Part shown: positions 33,292 to 45,119 of the stretch, piece after piece
Layout of the letters: every line of letters starts with the position of its first letter
How positions within the stretch are numbered: position 1 is the stretch's first letter
Source of the DNA: Burkholderiales bacterium
Lineage (GTDB): Bacteria > Pseudomonadota > Gammaproteobacteria > Burkholderiales > Nitrosomonadaceae
Assembly: GCA_015075225.1 (NCBI GenBank)
Contig: JABTUQ010000009.1
Coordinates: 1-64,000, forward strand
DNA length: 64,000 nt
Direction of reading: 5' to 3'
The notes under the pieces: generated by a model
Told to the model about the DNA's origin: nothing
Database searches by the model: none
What the model saw: only the letters and a program-made list of their open reading frames with translations
Position numbers and translations under genes: made by a program

Positions 33292-35383
33292 TTATAACAG
33301 CGGGATAATCAGTAGTGCCACGATGTTGATAATTTTGATTAACGGGTTGATGGCAGGGCCAGCAGTGTCCTTGTAGGGATCGCCTACCGTATCGCCAGTT
33401 ACAGCAGCCTTGTGGGCATCGCTGCCTTTGCCGCCGTAGTTGCCGTCTTCAATGTATTTCTTGGCGTTATCCCATGCGCCACCACCCGCAGTCATGGAAA
33501 TGGCGATAAACAGGCCGGTAACAATCGAACCCATCAGTACGCCACCCAAGGCTTGTGGACCAAGGAAAACTCCCACCAGTACCGGAATCAGAACTGGCAA
33601 CAGGGATGGAACGATCATTTCCCGGATGGCAGATTTGGTCAGCATGTCAACAGCACGGGAATAATCAGGTTTGCGTGAGCCATCCATAATTCCCGGGATT
33701 TCCTTGAACTGGCGGCGAACTTCCAGAACAACCGAACCGGCTGCACGACCAACTGCTTCCATTGACATGGCGCCAAACAGGAAAGGCACCATACCGCCGA
33801 TGAACAATCCGATGATGACCAGGTGATTGGATAAATCGAACGTCAGCAATTTATTGGCATGCTCCAGTCCGTGGGTGTAATCGGCGAACAGAACCAGCGC
33901 AGCAAGTCCGGCGGAACCGATGGCATAACCTTTGGTAACAGCCTTGGTGGTGTTGCCCACCGCATCCAGAGGATCGGTAATGGCGCGTACGGATTCAGGC
34001 ATACCCGCCATTTCGGCGATACCACCGGCGTTGTCGGTGATCGGGCCATAGGCATCCAGCGCAACGATGATTCCGGTCATGGATAGCATGGCCGTTGCAG
34101 CGATGGCAATTCCGTAAAGACCGGCAAGTGAATAGGCAACAATAATGCTTGCACATACCGCCAGTACGGGGGCTGCAGTGGCACGCATTCCCACGCCAAG
34201 TCCAGCGATGATATTGGTGGCATGGCCGGTGGTGGAGGCATTGGCAATATGCTGCACCGGTGGATATTCAGTGGATGTGTAGTATTCCGTGATTACTACC
34301 ATCAGGCCGGTGAGTACCAGACCAATGGTCGTGCTGGCAAACAGACGCATGACCAGTTCGCCACCGCCGACATCGACGCCATCCAGTGTCAGGGTTGCAT
34401 CTCCCATGAACCATACCGTGATGGGCAGGTAGGCAAAGAAAGCAATTCCACCAGCAACAGCCAGGCCGCGATACAGGGCGTTCATGATTTTTCCGCCTTC
34501 GCGCATCCTGACGAAATAGCAGCCGATGATTGAAGCAACGATAGATGCGGCACCCAGTGCGAGAGGATAAACGGCTGCATTGCCTGTGCCGGTATGAAAC
34601 AGCAGGGCACCCAGTAACATGGTGGCAATGATGGTGACAGCATAGGTTTCGAACAAATCGGCAGCCATTCCTGCGCAATCACCCACGTTATCACCCACGT
34701 TATCAGCAATGACAGCAGGATTGCGTGGATCATCCTCAGGAATTCCGGCTTCAACCTTACCCACCAGATCGGCACCTACGTCTGCACCTTTGGTGAAAAT
34801 GCCACCACCCAACCGGGCAAAAATGGAGATCAGCGAGCCACCAAAGGCAAAACCAACCAGCGGGTGAATGACATCACCGATATTGCTGGTTTCATCTGCA
34901 CCACTTACGAGCAGGGCGGTATAACCAGCCACACCCAGCAATCCGAGTCCGACAACCAGCATTCCGGTTACGGCACCGCCACGAAAGGCAATGGCCAGTG
35001 CTTCATTCAGACCGCTGCGTGCGGCTTCGGCTGTGCGTACGTTGGATTGTACGGAGACGTTCATTCCCATGAATCCCGCCAGGCCGGAGAGTATTGCACC
35101 CAGAGCAAAACCAATGGCAGTATTCCATGAAAGTGCCAGGCCAATGATGGCAAATAGCACCATACCCACCATGCCAATCGTTAGATACTGCCGTTTGAGA
35201 TATGCTGACGCGCCCTGTATGGCAGCTGCAATTTCCTGCATGCGTGCATCACCAGCGGGCTGTGCGTAAATCCGCCGGATCCACGGGCCACAAAATCAGG
35301 GCAAGTATCGCGCTGCAGATTGCAATCGTTAAACCGTTTCCCCATAAAGAACTCCAGTTAAAATCAGACCACCCTAAATACAT
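33292..35383 (-). CDS. hppA: Membrane-bound proton-translocating pyrophosphatase (frameshift near N-terminus)
   Basis: Hydrolyses PPi and pumps protons across the inner membrane. Sixteen or so hydrophobic segments; catalytic loops are [37 protein letters not shown] and the C-terminal [17 protein letters not shown]. The motif [10 protein letters not shown] has Lys where K+-dependent enzymes have Ala, so it is predicted K+-independent. The continuous frame begins only at 35241 (649 aa), but the true N-terminus ([12 protein letters not shown], then [10 protein letters not shown], then [17 protein letters not shown]) is present upstream, starting at 35383 and interrupted by a 1-base indel near 35290. 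A hairpin abuts the start. It lies downstream of pfp on the same strand. Confidence 0.92.
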
Positions 35384-35384
35384 A

Positions 35385-35407
35385 CGGAGCCAGGCCTGAT
35401 GGCTCCG
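35385..35407 (-). promoter_or_regulatory. Hairpin abutting the hppA start codon
   Basis: CGGAGCCA and TGGCTCCG form an 8-bp stem with loop GGCCTGA. In the hppA mRNA the stem ends one base before the ATG at 35383, and no Shine-Dalgarno is seen outside it. It could limit translation or be a processed pfp-hppA junction; there is no U-run for a terminator. Confidence 0.5.
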
Positions 35408-35483
35408 CATCAATCCACAATCGAAATCATGAACAGCCTAAACGCATATTTTATATGCTCTTGCTGCCAAAAAACAAAACAGA

Positions 35484-36743
35484 TTAAATTTTGAACTCGG
35501 CCAGTTTTTTAGCCACAGCGACATTTTTCAGCCTGACATAGTCGGGTAACCCGCTTTTATACGGAGGGTAATCTTCCCCCTCGATCAGCGGGCTGAGGTA
35601 TTCACGACATTTATCGGTGATGCCGAAACCATCTTCACTGATGAAGTCCCTTGGCATCATTTTTTCCACATTGGCAACCCTGGAAAGTTCTGCCATGCCG
35701 GTTTTCCAGGTGTAGGGCGAGCTGGAAGTGCGTTCGATAGTTGGCATGACGGAATTGTGTCCGGCAATCGCAAACTCCACGGCAGCCTTGCCCATAGCAT
35801 AGGCCTGTTCCACATCTGTTCGGGAGGCGATATGCCGGGCAGCACGTTGCAGATAATCAGCCACGCCCCAGTGATATTTCAGTCCCAGGCCATTTTTGAC
35901 TATATTGGCGATTACCGGCGCCACCCCGCCTAGTTGTGCGTGCCCAAAGGCATCGCGCAATCCCTGATCGGACAGAAATTTGCCATCCGCACCCTTTACG
36001 CCTTCTGACACAACAACCGTGCAGTAGCCGTATTCCTTGACGTAATGATCGGTTTTGGCGAGAAATTTCTCCTCGTCAAAGGTGATTTCCGGGAACAGGA
36101 TAAGGATGGGTACCTCGCGATCCTTGCTGGAAGCTAGTCCGCCAGCGGCCGCAATCCAGCCTGCATGACGCCCCATGACCTCCAGAATAAAAACCTTGGT
36201 TGAAGTTTTGGCCATGCTGGCCACATCAAAACTGGCTTCCAGCATGGAGACCGCAATGTATTTGGCTACAGAACCAAATCCCGGACAGCAATCGGTAATG
36301 GGAAGATCGTTATCAACCGTTTTGGGCACATGAATTGCCTGAACCGGATAACCGAGTGTGCCGGCAAGTTGCGAAACTTTCAGGCAGGTGTCGGCTGAAT
36401 CGCCGCCACCGTTATAGAAAAAATAACCGATATCGTGCGCTTTGAATACTTCGATCAGGCGTTCGTATTCGCGCCGGTTGTCTTCCAGGCTTTTCAGCTT
36501 GTAGCGGCAGGAACCGAAAGCACCAGAGGGTGTATGGCGTAATGCGCGGATGGCTTCGGCGGATTCAGCGCTGGTATCAATCAGATCCTCGGTCAGTGCC
36601 CCGATAATGCCGTTACGTCCAGCATAGATTTTTCCTATTTTATCGGGATGAGCACGGGCTGTTTCCAGTAAACCTGCTGCGGAAGCATTGATTACAGCAG
36701 TTACACCACCTGATTGAGCATAGAACGCATTTTTTATAGCCAT
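35484..36743 (-). CDS. pfp: PPi-dependent 6-phosphofructokinase, 419 aa
   Basis: Phosphorylates fructose 6-phosphate with pyrophosphate, reversibly, and may act on sedoheptulose 7-phosphate. PFK-fold motifs: AQSGGVTAVINAS at the N-terminus, FYNGGGDSADTCLK (phosphate-donor loop without the ATP-type GDG), PKTVDNDLP (catalytic Asp) and EVMGRHAGWIAA. The length and the GGGDSADT form match the PPi-dependent group found in methylotrophs. The next gene downstream is the proton-pumping PPase, so PPi use is paired with PPi-driven energy conservation. It is the middle gene of adk-pfp-hppA. Confidence 0.92.
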   Translation of the reverse strand: MAIKNAFYAQSGGVTAVINASAAGLLETARAHPDKIGKIYAGRNGIIGALTEDLIDTSAESAEAIRALRHTPSGAFGSCRYKLKSLEDNRREYERLIEVFKAHDIGYFFYNGGGDSADTCLKVSQLAGTLGYPVQAIHVPKTVDNDLPITDCCPGFGSVAKYIAVSMLEASFDVASMAKTSTKVFILEVMGRHAGWIAAAGGLASSKDREVPILILFPEITFDEEKFLAKTDHYVKEYGYCTVVVSEGVKGADGKFLSDQGLRDAFGHAQLGGVAPVIANIVKNGLGLKYHWGVADYLQRAARHIASRTDVEQAYAMGKAAVEFAIAGHNSVMPTIERTSSSPYTWKTGMAELSRVANVEKMMPRDFISEDGFGITDKCREYLSPLIEGEDYPPYKSGLPDYVRLKNVAVAKKLAEFKI

Positions 36744-36809
36744 TTTCTACTCCTGGTTGATCAAAAATTTGTGTTCTTCAAATGTCGTGTAACAAACTCA
36801 GAGCAGCGT

Positions 36810-37472
36810 TCACCTTCTTTGCCCGAGTGCTGCAATGATATTTTCCTGTATGGTTTCCACGCTGCCGGTTCCAGCAATTTTGATGTAGCCTGGTGCTTCC
36901 GGATCGTTGCTGTTTGCCCATTCAAGGTAATACCCAACCAGTGGCAGAGTCTGATCATGGTAAACCTGAAGACGCTTGCGTACGGTGTCTTCACGGTCGT
37001 CATCACGCAAAACCAGATCTTCTCCGGTAACATCATCCTTGCCGGCAACTGCCGGTGGGTTGAATTCAACGTGATAAACCCGGCCGGATGCCGGATGAAC
37101 GCGGCGGCCGGACAGACGATTGATAATTTCGGCATCGGGTACGTCGATTTCGACAACATGGTCTATGCACACCTTGGCTGTTCTAAGGGCATCAGCCTGG
37201 GGGATGGTGCGGGGAAAACCATCAAATAAAAAACCGTTGGCACAATCAGGTTCTTCAATCCGTTTGCGTACCAGATCAATGATGATTTCATCCGGAACCA
37301 GACCCCCGGATTCCATGATTTTTTTTGCCATCATGCCCAGCTCCGTCCCTGCTTTGACAGCATTGCGGAGAATGTCGCCGGTGGAAATCTGCGGAATGGA
37401 AAAATGTGCGCGGATGAAATTGGCTTGCGTGCCTTTGCCGGCGCCTGGTGCGCCCAGTAAGATGATACGAAT
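36810..37472 (-). CDS. adk: Adenylate kinase, 220 aa, with apparent ATT start codon
   Basis: AMP + ATP to 2 ADP. The complete protein needs the region upstream of the first [19 protein letters not shown] (P-loop), [20 protein letters not shown] and the lid [20 protein letters not shown] (read in pieces) are all intact in one frame. The only plausible start is ATT at 37472, preceded by GGAGG at 6-base spacing; an in-frame TAA lies just upstream and no ATG, GTG or TTG intervenes. Starting at the first ATG (37334) would remove the P-loop. It is the first gene of the adk-pfp-hppA set. Confidence 0.9.
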   Translation of the reverse strand: MRIILLGAPGAGKGTQANFIRAHFSIPQISTGDILRNAVKAGTELGMMAKKIMESGGLVPDEIIIDLVRKRIEEPDCANGFLFDGFPRTIPQADALRTAKVCIDHVVEIDVPDAEIINRLSGRRVHPASGRVYHVEFNPPAVAGKDDVTGEDLVLRDDDREDTVRKRLQVYHDQTLPLVGYYLEWANSNDPEAPGYIKIAGTGSVETIQENIIAALGQRR

Positions 37473-37736
37473 GATCGTCCTCCTTGGATGTTATCAGGGG
37501 ATGATGAGCATCCCGAAGCTGTATGTAGCGCAAAAATCCTGATCGTGACCGTATGGCAATCGAATCCGGGTAAATTGGCGCCCTTCTTTTCTCGTTTGCC
37601 GGCGATTATATCCCACGCACGCTGGCAGCTCGAAATTTTTGGGAACTTTAGCGTATTGGCATAACACCTGCGCTGGCCACCGTTTTTTACAGACTGAATA
37701 TGCGATAATTTCGCTCTGCTTTTTCCGGGAATAATC

Positions 37737-38768
37737 ATGGACGAAAATAAAAACAAGGCACTTACGGCAGCGCTTGCCCAGATCGAGAAGCAGTACGGCA
37801 AGGGTTCGATCATGCGATTGGGCGATAGCGATGTAGCGAAAGACATTCAGGTGGTGTCCACCGGTTCGCTGGGTCTGGATATCGCGTTGGGTGTGGGCGG
37901 GCTTCCGCGTGGGCGGATTGTCGAGATTTACGGCCCGGAATCTTCGGGTAAAACTACGCTGACGTTGCAGGTGATCGCCGAGATGCAGAAACAGGGCGGG
38001 ACAGCAGCCTTCATCGATGCGGAACACGCGCTTGATCCGCAGTATGCCCGGAAGATTGGCGTCAACGTTCAGGAGTTGTTGATCTCCCAGCCGGATAATG
38101 GCGAGCAGGCACTGGAAATCGCCGACATGCTGGTGCGATCCGGATCGGTTGACGTGATTGTAGTGGATTCAGTCGCGGCATTGACACCCCGGGCTGAAAT
38201 AGAAGGAGAGATGGGCGAGCCGCAGATGGGATTGCAGGCAAGGCTGATGTCACAGGCTTTGCGCAAGCTGACCGCCAATATCAAACGAGCCAACACCATG
38301 GTGATTTTCATTAACCAGATACGCATGAAAATTGGTGTGATGTTTGGTAACCCGGAAACCACCACCGGGGGGAATGCGCTGAAATTTTATGCTTCCGTGC
38401 GTCTTGATATCCGTCGTACCGGATCAATCAAACGTGGCGAAGAAATTGTCGGTAACGAGACGCGCGTCAAGGTGGTTAAAAACAAGGGTGCACCCCCCTT
38501 CAAACAGGCGGATTTTGATATTTTGTATGGCGAGGGAATTTCGCGCGAGAGCGAGATCATTGAGTTGGGTGTGTTACATAAGCTGATTGAAAAGGCAGGT
38601 GCCTGGTATTCCTATAATGGAGAAAAAATAGGGCAGGGCAAGGATAATGTGCGTGAATACCTGAAAGAGCACAGGGATATCGCGCGCGAAATCGAACAAA
38701 AAATACGCGTTGCTGTGGGTCTTGTTGAAGCAAACAATCGAGCTGTTCCATCTTTTGCTGGTGAGTAG
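37737..38768 (+). CDS. recA: Recombinase RecA, 343 aa
   Basis: DNA-dependent ATPase for homologous recombination and SOS induction. The Walker [10 protein letters not shown] is at about residues 64-72, [16 protein letters not shown] and loop L2 ([22 protein letters not shown], read in pieces) are intact, and the C-terminus is standard. Length is usual. recX follows after 2 bases. I could not find a convincing LexA box in 37473-37736. Confidence 0.98.
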   Translation: MDENKNKALTAALAQIEKQYGKGSIMRLGDSDVAKDIQVVSTGSLGLDIALGVGGLPRGRIVEIYGPESSGKTTLTLQVIAEMQKQGGTAAFIDAEHALDPQYARKIGVNVQELLISQPDNGEQALEIADMLVRSGSVDVIVVDSVAALTPRAEIEGEMGEPQMGLQARLMSQALRKLTANIKRANTMVIFINQIRMKIGVMFGNPETTTGGNALKFYASVRLDIRRTGSIKRGEEIVGNETRVKVVKNKGAPPFKQADFDILYGEGISRESEIIELGVLHKLIEKAGAWYSYNGEKIGQGKDNVREYLKEHRDIAREIEQKIRVAVGLVEANNRAVPSFAGE

Positions 38769-38770
38769 GC

Positions 38771-39211
38771 GTGAATCTGTACGCCCGTGCACTGGAATGT
38801 CTCGCCCGGCGGGAGTATTCACGGCAGGAGTTGGAAAAAAAGCTATCCCGCCATGAACAATCCACCGATGAATTGAAAAATGTACTGGACAGACTGGAGC
38901 AGCAAAAACTGCTATCGGATGAGCGGGCGGCTGAGCAGATTTTGCATGTGCGCAGCCGCAAATATGGAAGCAGACGGATACGCTTTGAGTTGCAGGCAAA
39001 GGGAATAGCGGGCGAATTGATTGAATCCGTGCTGGAAGATTTTGAACCAACCGAATTTTCCAGTGCGCGTACCTTGTGGTGCAAGAAATTTGGCATTGCA
39101 CCCACTTCTCCGGAAGAACGGGGTAAACAGATTCGTTACCTGGCCGGGAAAGGTTTTTCTTCCAAAGTAATAAGCAAGGTTTTGTCCGATGCTCGCGAAA
39201 TGGAAAATTGA
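38771..39211 (+). CDS. recX: Regulatory protein RecX, 146 aa
   Basis: Small helical-repeat inhibitor of RecA filaments. It shows ALECLARREYSRQELEKKLSRH, the first three-helix repeat, and AKGIAGELIESVLED and RYLAGKGFSSKVISKVL, the later ones (read in pieces). A GTG start at 38771 lies 2 bases after the recA stop, so it is co-translated with recA. Confidence 0.93.
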   Translation: MNLYARALECLARREYSRQELEKKLSRHEQSTDELKNVLDRLEQQKLLSDERAAEQILHVRSRKYGSRRIRFELQAKGIAGELIESVLEDFEPTEFSSARTLWCKKFGIAPTSPEERGKQIRYLAGKGFSSKVISKVLSDAREMEN

Positions 39212-39270
39212 TATGTGGAGTGTCGTGCCGGGTGAGGTTATTGCGCAAGATGTGTGCATAAGGTGTTGAT

Positions 39271-41862
39271 ATGAAAAGCAGTGAAATTAGACAGAAGTTT
39301 CTGGAATTTTTTGAAGCGCACGGTCATACCGTTGTGTCCTCCAGTCCGCTGGTGCCGGGAAATGATCCTACGTTGCTATTTACCAATGCGGGAATGGTGC
39401 AATTCAAGGACGTGTTTCTCGGCCAGGATAAACGGCCCTATGTGCGCGCTGTAAGTGCACAGCGTTGCGTGCGCGCCGGAGGAAAGCATAATGATCTGGA
39501 GAATGTAGGCTATACCGCACGGCACCATACATTCTTTGAGATGCTGGGTAATTTCAGCTTTGGTGATTATTTCAAGCGCAACGCCATTCTGTTTGCTTGG
39601 GAGTTTCTGACGGGCCCGCTGAGCATTCCCAGGGACAAGCTGTGGGCGACTGTTTATGCGGAAGACGACGAGGCGGCGGATATCTGGCTGAATGAAATCG
39701 GAATAGCCCCTTCGCGGCTGGTCCGGATAGCGACTTCGGATAATTTTTGGCAGATGGGGGACACCGGGCCTTGCGGCCCCTGCTCGGAAATTTTTTACGA
39801 TCATGGGCCTGAAGTGGCAGGTGGGCCTCCCGGATCGGAAGATGCGGATGGTGACCGTTACATCGAAATCTGGAATCTGGTGTTCATGCAATATAACCGG
39901 GATGCCAGCGGCAAATTGCATCCATTGCCCAAGCCATCGGTGGATACCGGCATGGGGCTGGAGCGTATTGCAGCTGTCATGCAGCAAGTGCACAGCAACT
40001 ATGAAATCGACTTGTTCCGCAGCCTGATTGAAGCGGCAGCCAGGGTAACCGGCGCGCAAGATTTGGCGAACAATTCGCTCAAGGTTGTTGCCGATCATAT
40101 CCGCGCTTGCGCTTTCCTGATTACCGATGGCGTAATCCCCGGAAACGAAGGACGGGGCTATGTATTGCGGCGCATCCTCCGTCGCGCCATTCGGCACGGA
40201 TACCGTTTGGGGCAGAAGCAGCCATTTTTTCATCTGCTGGTGGATGATCTGGCAGGCGCCATGGGGCAGGCTTATCCTGAACTGATGGCAGCGCGGAAGC
40301 ATGTAACCGGTGTGATCAGGCAGGAAGAAGAGCGTTTTGCTGAAACACTGGAAAATGGCATGGAAGTACTGGAGGCAGCGTTATCTGGTGGGAACAAAAC
40401 GCTATCGGGCGAAGTGGTTTTTCGCCTGTACGACACCTTTGGTTTTCCGGTGGATTTGACGGCGGATATTGCTCGTGAACGAGATATTACGGTGGACATG
40501 GCCGGATTTGAGATCTGTATGACGCAGCAGCGTGACCGGGCGCGTGCCAGTGGCAAATTTGCTATGCAGGCTGGTCTTGAATATACCGGGCAGCCAACCG
40601 AATTTTATGGCTATGACACGTTGCAGCATGAAGCACGGATTCTGGCGCTGTATAAACAAGGCAGTCGTGCAGATTTTGTGGAAGCGGGCGAGGAAGCTGT
40701 AGTTGTGCTGGATCAGACACCTTTCTACGCGGAATCCGGGGGGCAGGCGGGCGATAGCGGAGAGTTGTTGTCAGGGAATGGCACATTTATTGTGAAGGAT
40801 ACCCAGAAAATTCAGGCGGGTGTGTTTGGTCACGCCGGGGTATTGAGCAGTGGCCGTATTGCCGTGGGCGATCGGGTAATTGCCCGGGTGGATCAGATTG
40901 CCCGGACCAGTACGGCCTATAATCATTCGGCAACTCATCTGCTGCATGCGGCATTGCGCCAGGTGCTGGGTAACCATGTGGCACAGAAGGGATCATTGGT
41001 GGATGCTGGCAGATTACGTTTCGATTTTTCTCACAACGGCGCCATGCAGGCAGATGAAATACGTCAGGTTGAAAATCTGGTTAATACCCAAATACGCAGG
41101 AATCATGAGGTTGCGACACAGCTGATGGCTTACGATGATGCCGTCAAGCAGGGCGCCATGGCGCTGTTTGGTGAAAAATATGGTGATACGGTGCGCGTTG
41201 TGGCAATGGGTGATTTTTCAACCGAGCTATGTGGCGGTACCCATGTAAACCATAGCGGTGATATCGGTTTCTTCAGAATCGTGGCCGAATCCGGCGTGGC
41301 AGCAGGTATTCGCCGGGTGGAAGCATTGACCGGAGATGCAGCGCTGGCTTATACGCAACAACAGGAATTGCAGTTGCAGCAGGTGGCCGATGTATTGAAG
41401 GCCGCGCCACAGGAAGCGGCACTGAAACTTTCCCAGATACTGGACAATGTTCGGCAAATGGAAAAAGAGGTTGCTGCCTTGCGCTTGAAACTTGCCGGTA
41501 TGCAAAGTTCTTCCCTGATTGAGCAGGCACGGGAAATCAAGGGGGTTCGTGTACTGGCCACGGCGTTGGAAAATGTTAATGCCAAAACACTGCGGGAAAC
41601 GCTGGATAATTTCAAAACCCGGTTAAAACCTTGTGTTGTGGTACTGGGGACAACTGAGGGTGGCAAGGTGGCGCTGGTTGCTGGTGTAACGGATGATCTG
41701 ACAAACAAGCTCAAGGCGGGTGATTTGATCAATTTCGTTGCGCAGCAGGTGGGTGGAAAAGGGGGCGGGCGTGCCGATATGGCACAGGCCGGTGGCACGA
41801 ATCCGGAAAATCTGCCGCAAGCCTTGGCAAGTGTGTTTCGCTGGGTGGAACAAAATCTTTAA
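39271..41862 (+). CDS. alaS: Alanyl-tRNA synthetase, 863 aa
   Basis: Charges tRNA-Ala. Class II catalytic core with [20 protein letters not shown] (motif 2) and [14 protein letters not shown]; editing domain with the zinc site [12 protein letters not shown] and later [14 protein letters not shown]-terminal C-Ala domain with [15 protein letters not shown]. Length is near the bacterial norm. It lies 59 bases after recX, an order (recA-recX-alaS) common in proteobacteria. Confidence 0.98.
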   Translation: MKSSEIRQKFLEFFEAHGHTVVSSSPLVPGNDPTLLFTNAGMVQFKDVFLGQDKRPYVRAVSAQRCVRAGGKHNDLENVGYTARHHTFFEMLGNFSFGDYFKRNAILFAWEFLTGPLSIPRDKLWATVYAEDDEAADIWLNEIGIAPSRLVRIATSDNFWQMGDTGPCGPCSEIFYDHGPEVAGGPPGSEDADGDRYIEIWNLVFMQYNRDASGKLHPLPKPSVDTGMGLERIAAVMQQVHSNYEIDLFRSLIEAAARVTGAQDLANNSLKVVADHIRACAFLITDGVIPGNEGRGYVLRRILRRAIRHGYRLGQKQPFFHLLVDDLAGAMGQAYPELMAARKHVTGVIRQEEERFAETLENGMEVLEAALSGGNKTLSGEVVFRLYDTFGFPVDLTADIARERDITVDMAGFEICMTQQRDRARASGKFAMQAGLEYTGQPTEFYGYDTLQHEARILALYKQGSRADFVEAGEEAVVVLDQTPFYAESGGQAGDSGELLSGNGTFIVKDTQKIQAGVFGHAGVLSSGRIAVGDRVIARVDQIARTSTAYNHSATHLLHAALRQVLGNHVAQKGSLVDAGRLRFDFSHNGAMQADEIRQVENLVNTQIRRNHEVATQLMAYDDAVKQGAMALFGEKYGDTVRVVAMGDFSTELCGGTHVNHSGDIGFFRIVAESGVAAGIRRVEALTGDAALAYTQQQELQLQQVADVLKAAPQEAALKLSQILDNVRQMEKEVAALRLKLAGMQSSSLIEQAREIKGVRVLATALENVNAKTLRETLDNFKTRLKPCVVVLGTTEGGKVALVAGVTDDLTNKLKAGDLINFVAQQVGGKGGGRADMAQAGGTNPENLPQALASVFRWVEQNL

Positions 41863-41929
41863 ATCCTGCCTGATATTTGTATAAACCTGAAAATAACCCG
41901 CATTTGTTATTCCCGATAATTCTTTCTGA

Positions 41930-42898
<969 letters not shown>

Positions 42899-42930
42899 TT
42901 GCAGCGAATTCTTCATTTACCCATTTCCAA

Positions 42931-43494
42931 ATGAAACCATGCAATCAATCTTTGTCCGAGGTGGATGCGCGTGATGACGATGTAGCCTTGTTTCGTGAGG
43001 CCATGCGAGGGGTAAAACCCCTGATTGAATCCGGGAAAATTGTTCATTCATCACTCCGGCGGCAACTGCCGGTCAAATTTGTTGTATTCGATTCCCCGGA
43101 CAGGGAAAACATGTTTTCTGATGGTTGGCAGCCAGATATGGCTGAATGCGGGGAATGGTCCTTCGTCCGTCCGGGATTGCAGCGCCATACTCTACGAAAG
43201 TTACGACGAGGTAACTGGCCAGTTCAAGATGAGCTTGATCTGCATGGATTGAACCGGGATGAGGCGCGTCAGATGCTGGCAGAATTTCTGGAAAACTGTC
43301 TTCTGCAGCAATTCCGCTGCGTGCGCATTATCCATGGCAGGGGATTGGGATCAAAGGATCGCAAACCTGTACTGAAAATGCTGACGAGAAACTGGCTGAT
43401 GCAACACCATGCTGTGCTCGCTTTTTGTCAGGCATTGCCTGAGCATGGGGGAAGTGGTGCTGTTTTGATTCTTCTGAAAAGTGTGGGTAAATAA
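42931..43494 (+). CDS. Smr domain protein (putative endonuclease), 187 aa
   Basis: A C-terminal Smr domain, as in MutS2 and YdaL/SmrA-type proteins: DELDLHGLNRDEARQMLAEFL (about residues 98-118, read in pieces), RCVRIIHGRGLGSKD and LPEHGGSGAVLILL. The N-terminal half is variable and basic. These proteins nick DNA or RNA; the physiological role is not settled. It lies 32 bases after trxB. Confidence 0.9.
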   Translation: MKPCNQSLSEVDARDDDVALFREAMRGVKPLIESGKIVHSSLRRQLPVKFVVFDSPDRENMFSDGWQPDMAECGEWSFVRPGLQRHTLRKLRRGNWPVQDELDLHGLNRDEARQMLAEFLENCLLQQFRCVRIIHGRGLGSKDRKPVLKMLTRNWLMQHHAVLAFCQALPEHGGSGAVLILLKSVGK

Positions 43495-43547
43495 ATAATT
43501 TTCCTGCGGCAAAATTTGAATATAACTATCAATTAGCAAGCAACTAA

Positions 43548-44174
43548 ATGAGAACACTTACAAAGGAAATGCTGGCACACCTGTCACCTGAGCAGGCAAT
43601 ACAGCTGCTGAAAGATGGTAACCAACGTTTTGTGAGCAACTTGAAGCTGAACAGAAATTTGCTGCAGCAGGTGAATGAAACCTCGGAAGGGCAATTCCCA
43701 TTTGCTTTGGTTCTCAGCTGTATTGATTCGCGCACTTCGGCCGAGTTGATATTTGACCAGGGACTGGGGGATATTTTCAGTTGCAGGATAGCTGGAAATA
43801 TTCTTAACGAAGACATTCTCGGAAGTATGGAGTTTGCCTGTCGTATTGCCGGTTCAAAGGTCATCATGATATTGGGTCATACCAAATGTGGTGCAGTCAA
43901 GGGTGCGTGCCACGGTATCAAACTGGGCAATTTGACTGCTTTGCTGGATAAATTGCAGCCGGTCATGGACGCAGAGCTATCAGGTAAAGCCATTTCTGAT
44001 ACACCGGATCCGGAATTTATGGAAAACATCGCACGCTTGAATGTGCGCTATGTTATGGAAGAAATTCCAAAGCGTAGCCCTGTTATTACAGAAATGCTGG
44101 ATAACAGGGAAATTGCTTTGGAAGGTGGAATGTACGATGTGGATACGGGGATGGTTACGTTTTACGACAAGTAA
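43548..44174 (+). CDS. Beta-class carbonic anhydrase, 208 aa
   Basis: Zinc enzyme interconverting CO2 and bicarbonate. Ligands and catalytic dyad are visible: LSCIDSRT (Cys, Asp, Arg) and ILGHTKCGAVKGA (His, Cys). There is no signal peptide, so it is cytoplasmic. It could feed CO2 to the RuBisCO encoded 2.6 kb away, or bicarbonate to carboxylases; linkage to cbb is suggestive, not proof. A long MITE copy follows the stop by 10 bases. Confidence 0.95.
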   Translation: MRTLTKEMLAHLSPEQAIQLLKDGNQRFVSNLKLNRNLLQQVNETSEGQFPFALVLSCIDSRTSAELIFDQGLGDIFSCRIAGNILNEDILGSMEFACRIAGSKVIMILGHTKCGAVKGACHGIKLGNLTALLDKLQPVMDAELSGKAISDTPDPEFMENIARLNVRYVMEEIPKRSPVITEMLDNREIALEGGMYDVDTGMVTFYDK

Positions 44175-44184
44175 TCATCTTTAA

Positions 44185-44386
44185 GTAACTTCTGAAAAAC
44201 GACCTGTGTTGTCTTTCTGCGTTAAAAATCAGCTCAGAATGCTCATTTATTACGTATAAACTCCGCTTTTTACTCGGTGCCAGCGCCTCGCCCTACGGGC
44301 CAGCCTTGCGGCTGTTCGCAGCGTTTTACTTGCGTCGCCGATTTTGCCTTGAACTGACTACCTCGCTAATATTTTTCAGAGGTTCC
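44185..44386 (-). mobile_element. MITE-like repeat copy 8 (long form, 202 bp)
   Basis: Left end GTAACTTCTGAAAAAC, right end TTTTTCAGAGGTTCC, flanked by TTAA on both sides (44181-44184, 44387-44390), a clean 4-bp duplication. It carries the long-form insert (CCAGCGCCTCGCCCTACGGG, then CTGTTCGCAGCG). Confidence 0.9.
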
Positions 44387-44438
44387 TTAAGACGTAACAA
44401 TCCCCCGTTGGTCAGAAACTGTTTTTGTAGCAATGATT

Positions 44439-45077
44439 TTAGAATCCCAATTCTGCCAGAAGATCATCAACCTGTGCTTGGTTGACGTAAACATCTTCTT
44501 GTTTTTGTGGATTAATTGTCGGACCGTTTAATAGGTTGTTACTTGGTTTGGCCGCCATTTCTTTGCTGGCCGGAGTATCTCCCAACAGTTGCTGAGTTTC
44601 TCTCTCAATTGTTTCAATTGTTTGCAAGATTCTCTGGATAACCTGGCCTGTCAGATCATGAAAGTTTTGTGCCACCAGGATTTCTGTCAGATAGATTTGC
44701 GTGGAGGCTGTTTGATCCGGAACTTCATTCAGAAAATCAAGTGTCTGCTTGAGTGCATGATGTATAACAGGTTCGTTTGCAATGGTGGTTACGGTTTCTT
44801 CAGGTATCTGCTTCCATAAATTATGTAAACTTTCGGCGTTTGCAGATAGATTCTCAAGGATAGGCTTGGCATTCTCTACTGCGAGCAAAGTAGATTCGGC
44901 AGATTGAGTTGTTTTGCTGATAATGTAATTCAGCTCATCCTTGCTGTTGGTTATTCCGTGGCTAGCTTGTTGCAAACGCTGATCATGTCCAAGCTCAGAC
45001 AAGCAGCTGTGCAGCACTCTCGTGACCCATTTCAGGTGATCTACAATTTTTTCATTAGTATCCAAGCTGCTGTTCAT
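44439..45077 (-). CDS. cheZ: Chemotaxis phosphatase CheZ, 212 aa
   Basis: Dephosphorylates CheY-P. Long helical protein; the catalytic segment LVAQNFHDLTGQVIQRIL (Asp and Gln pair) is intact and the C-terminal CheY-binding peptide QAQVDDLLAELGF is present. It is downstream of cheY with a 42-base gap on the same strand. Confidence 0.95.
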   Translation of the reverse strand: MNSSLDTNEKIVDHLKWVTRVLHSCLSELGHDQRLQQASHGITNSKDELNYIISKTTQSAESTLLAVENAKPILENLSANAESLHNLWKQIPEETVTTIANEPVIHHALKQTLDFLNEVPDQTASTQIYLTEILVAQNFHDLTGQVIQRILQTIETIERETQQLLGDTPASKEMAAKPSNNLLNGPTINPQKQEDVYVNQAQVDDLLAELGF

Positions 45078-45119
45078 TTTTTGGCGACACCTGTTGACTA
45101 ATCAATAAAAATTCCGGGT

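Noticed and set aside
37473..37736. A LexA box in front of recA
   Set aside because: No CTGT-N8-ACAG match was found in this interval by eye.
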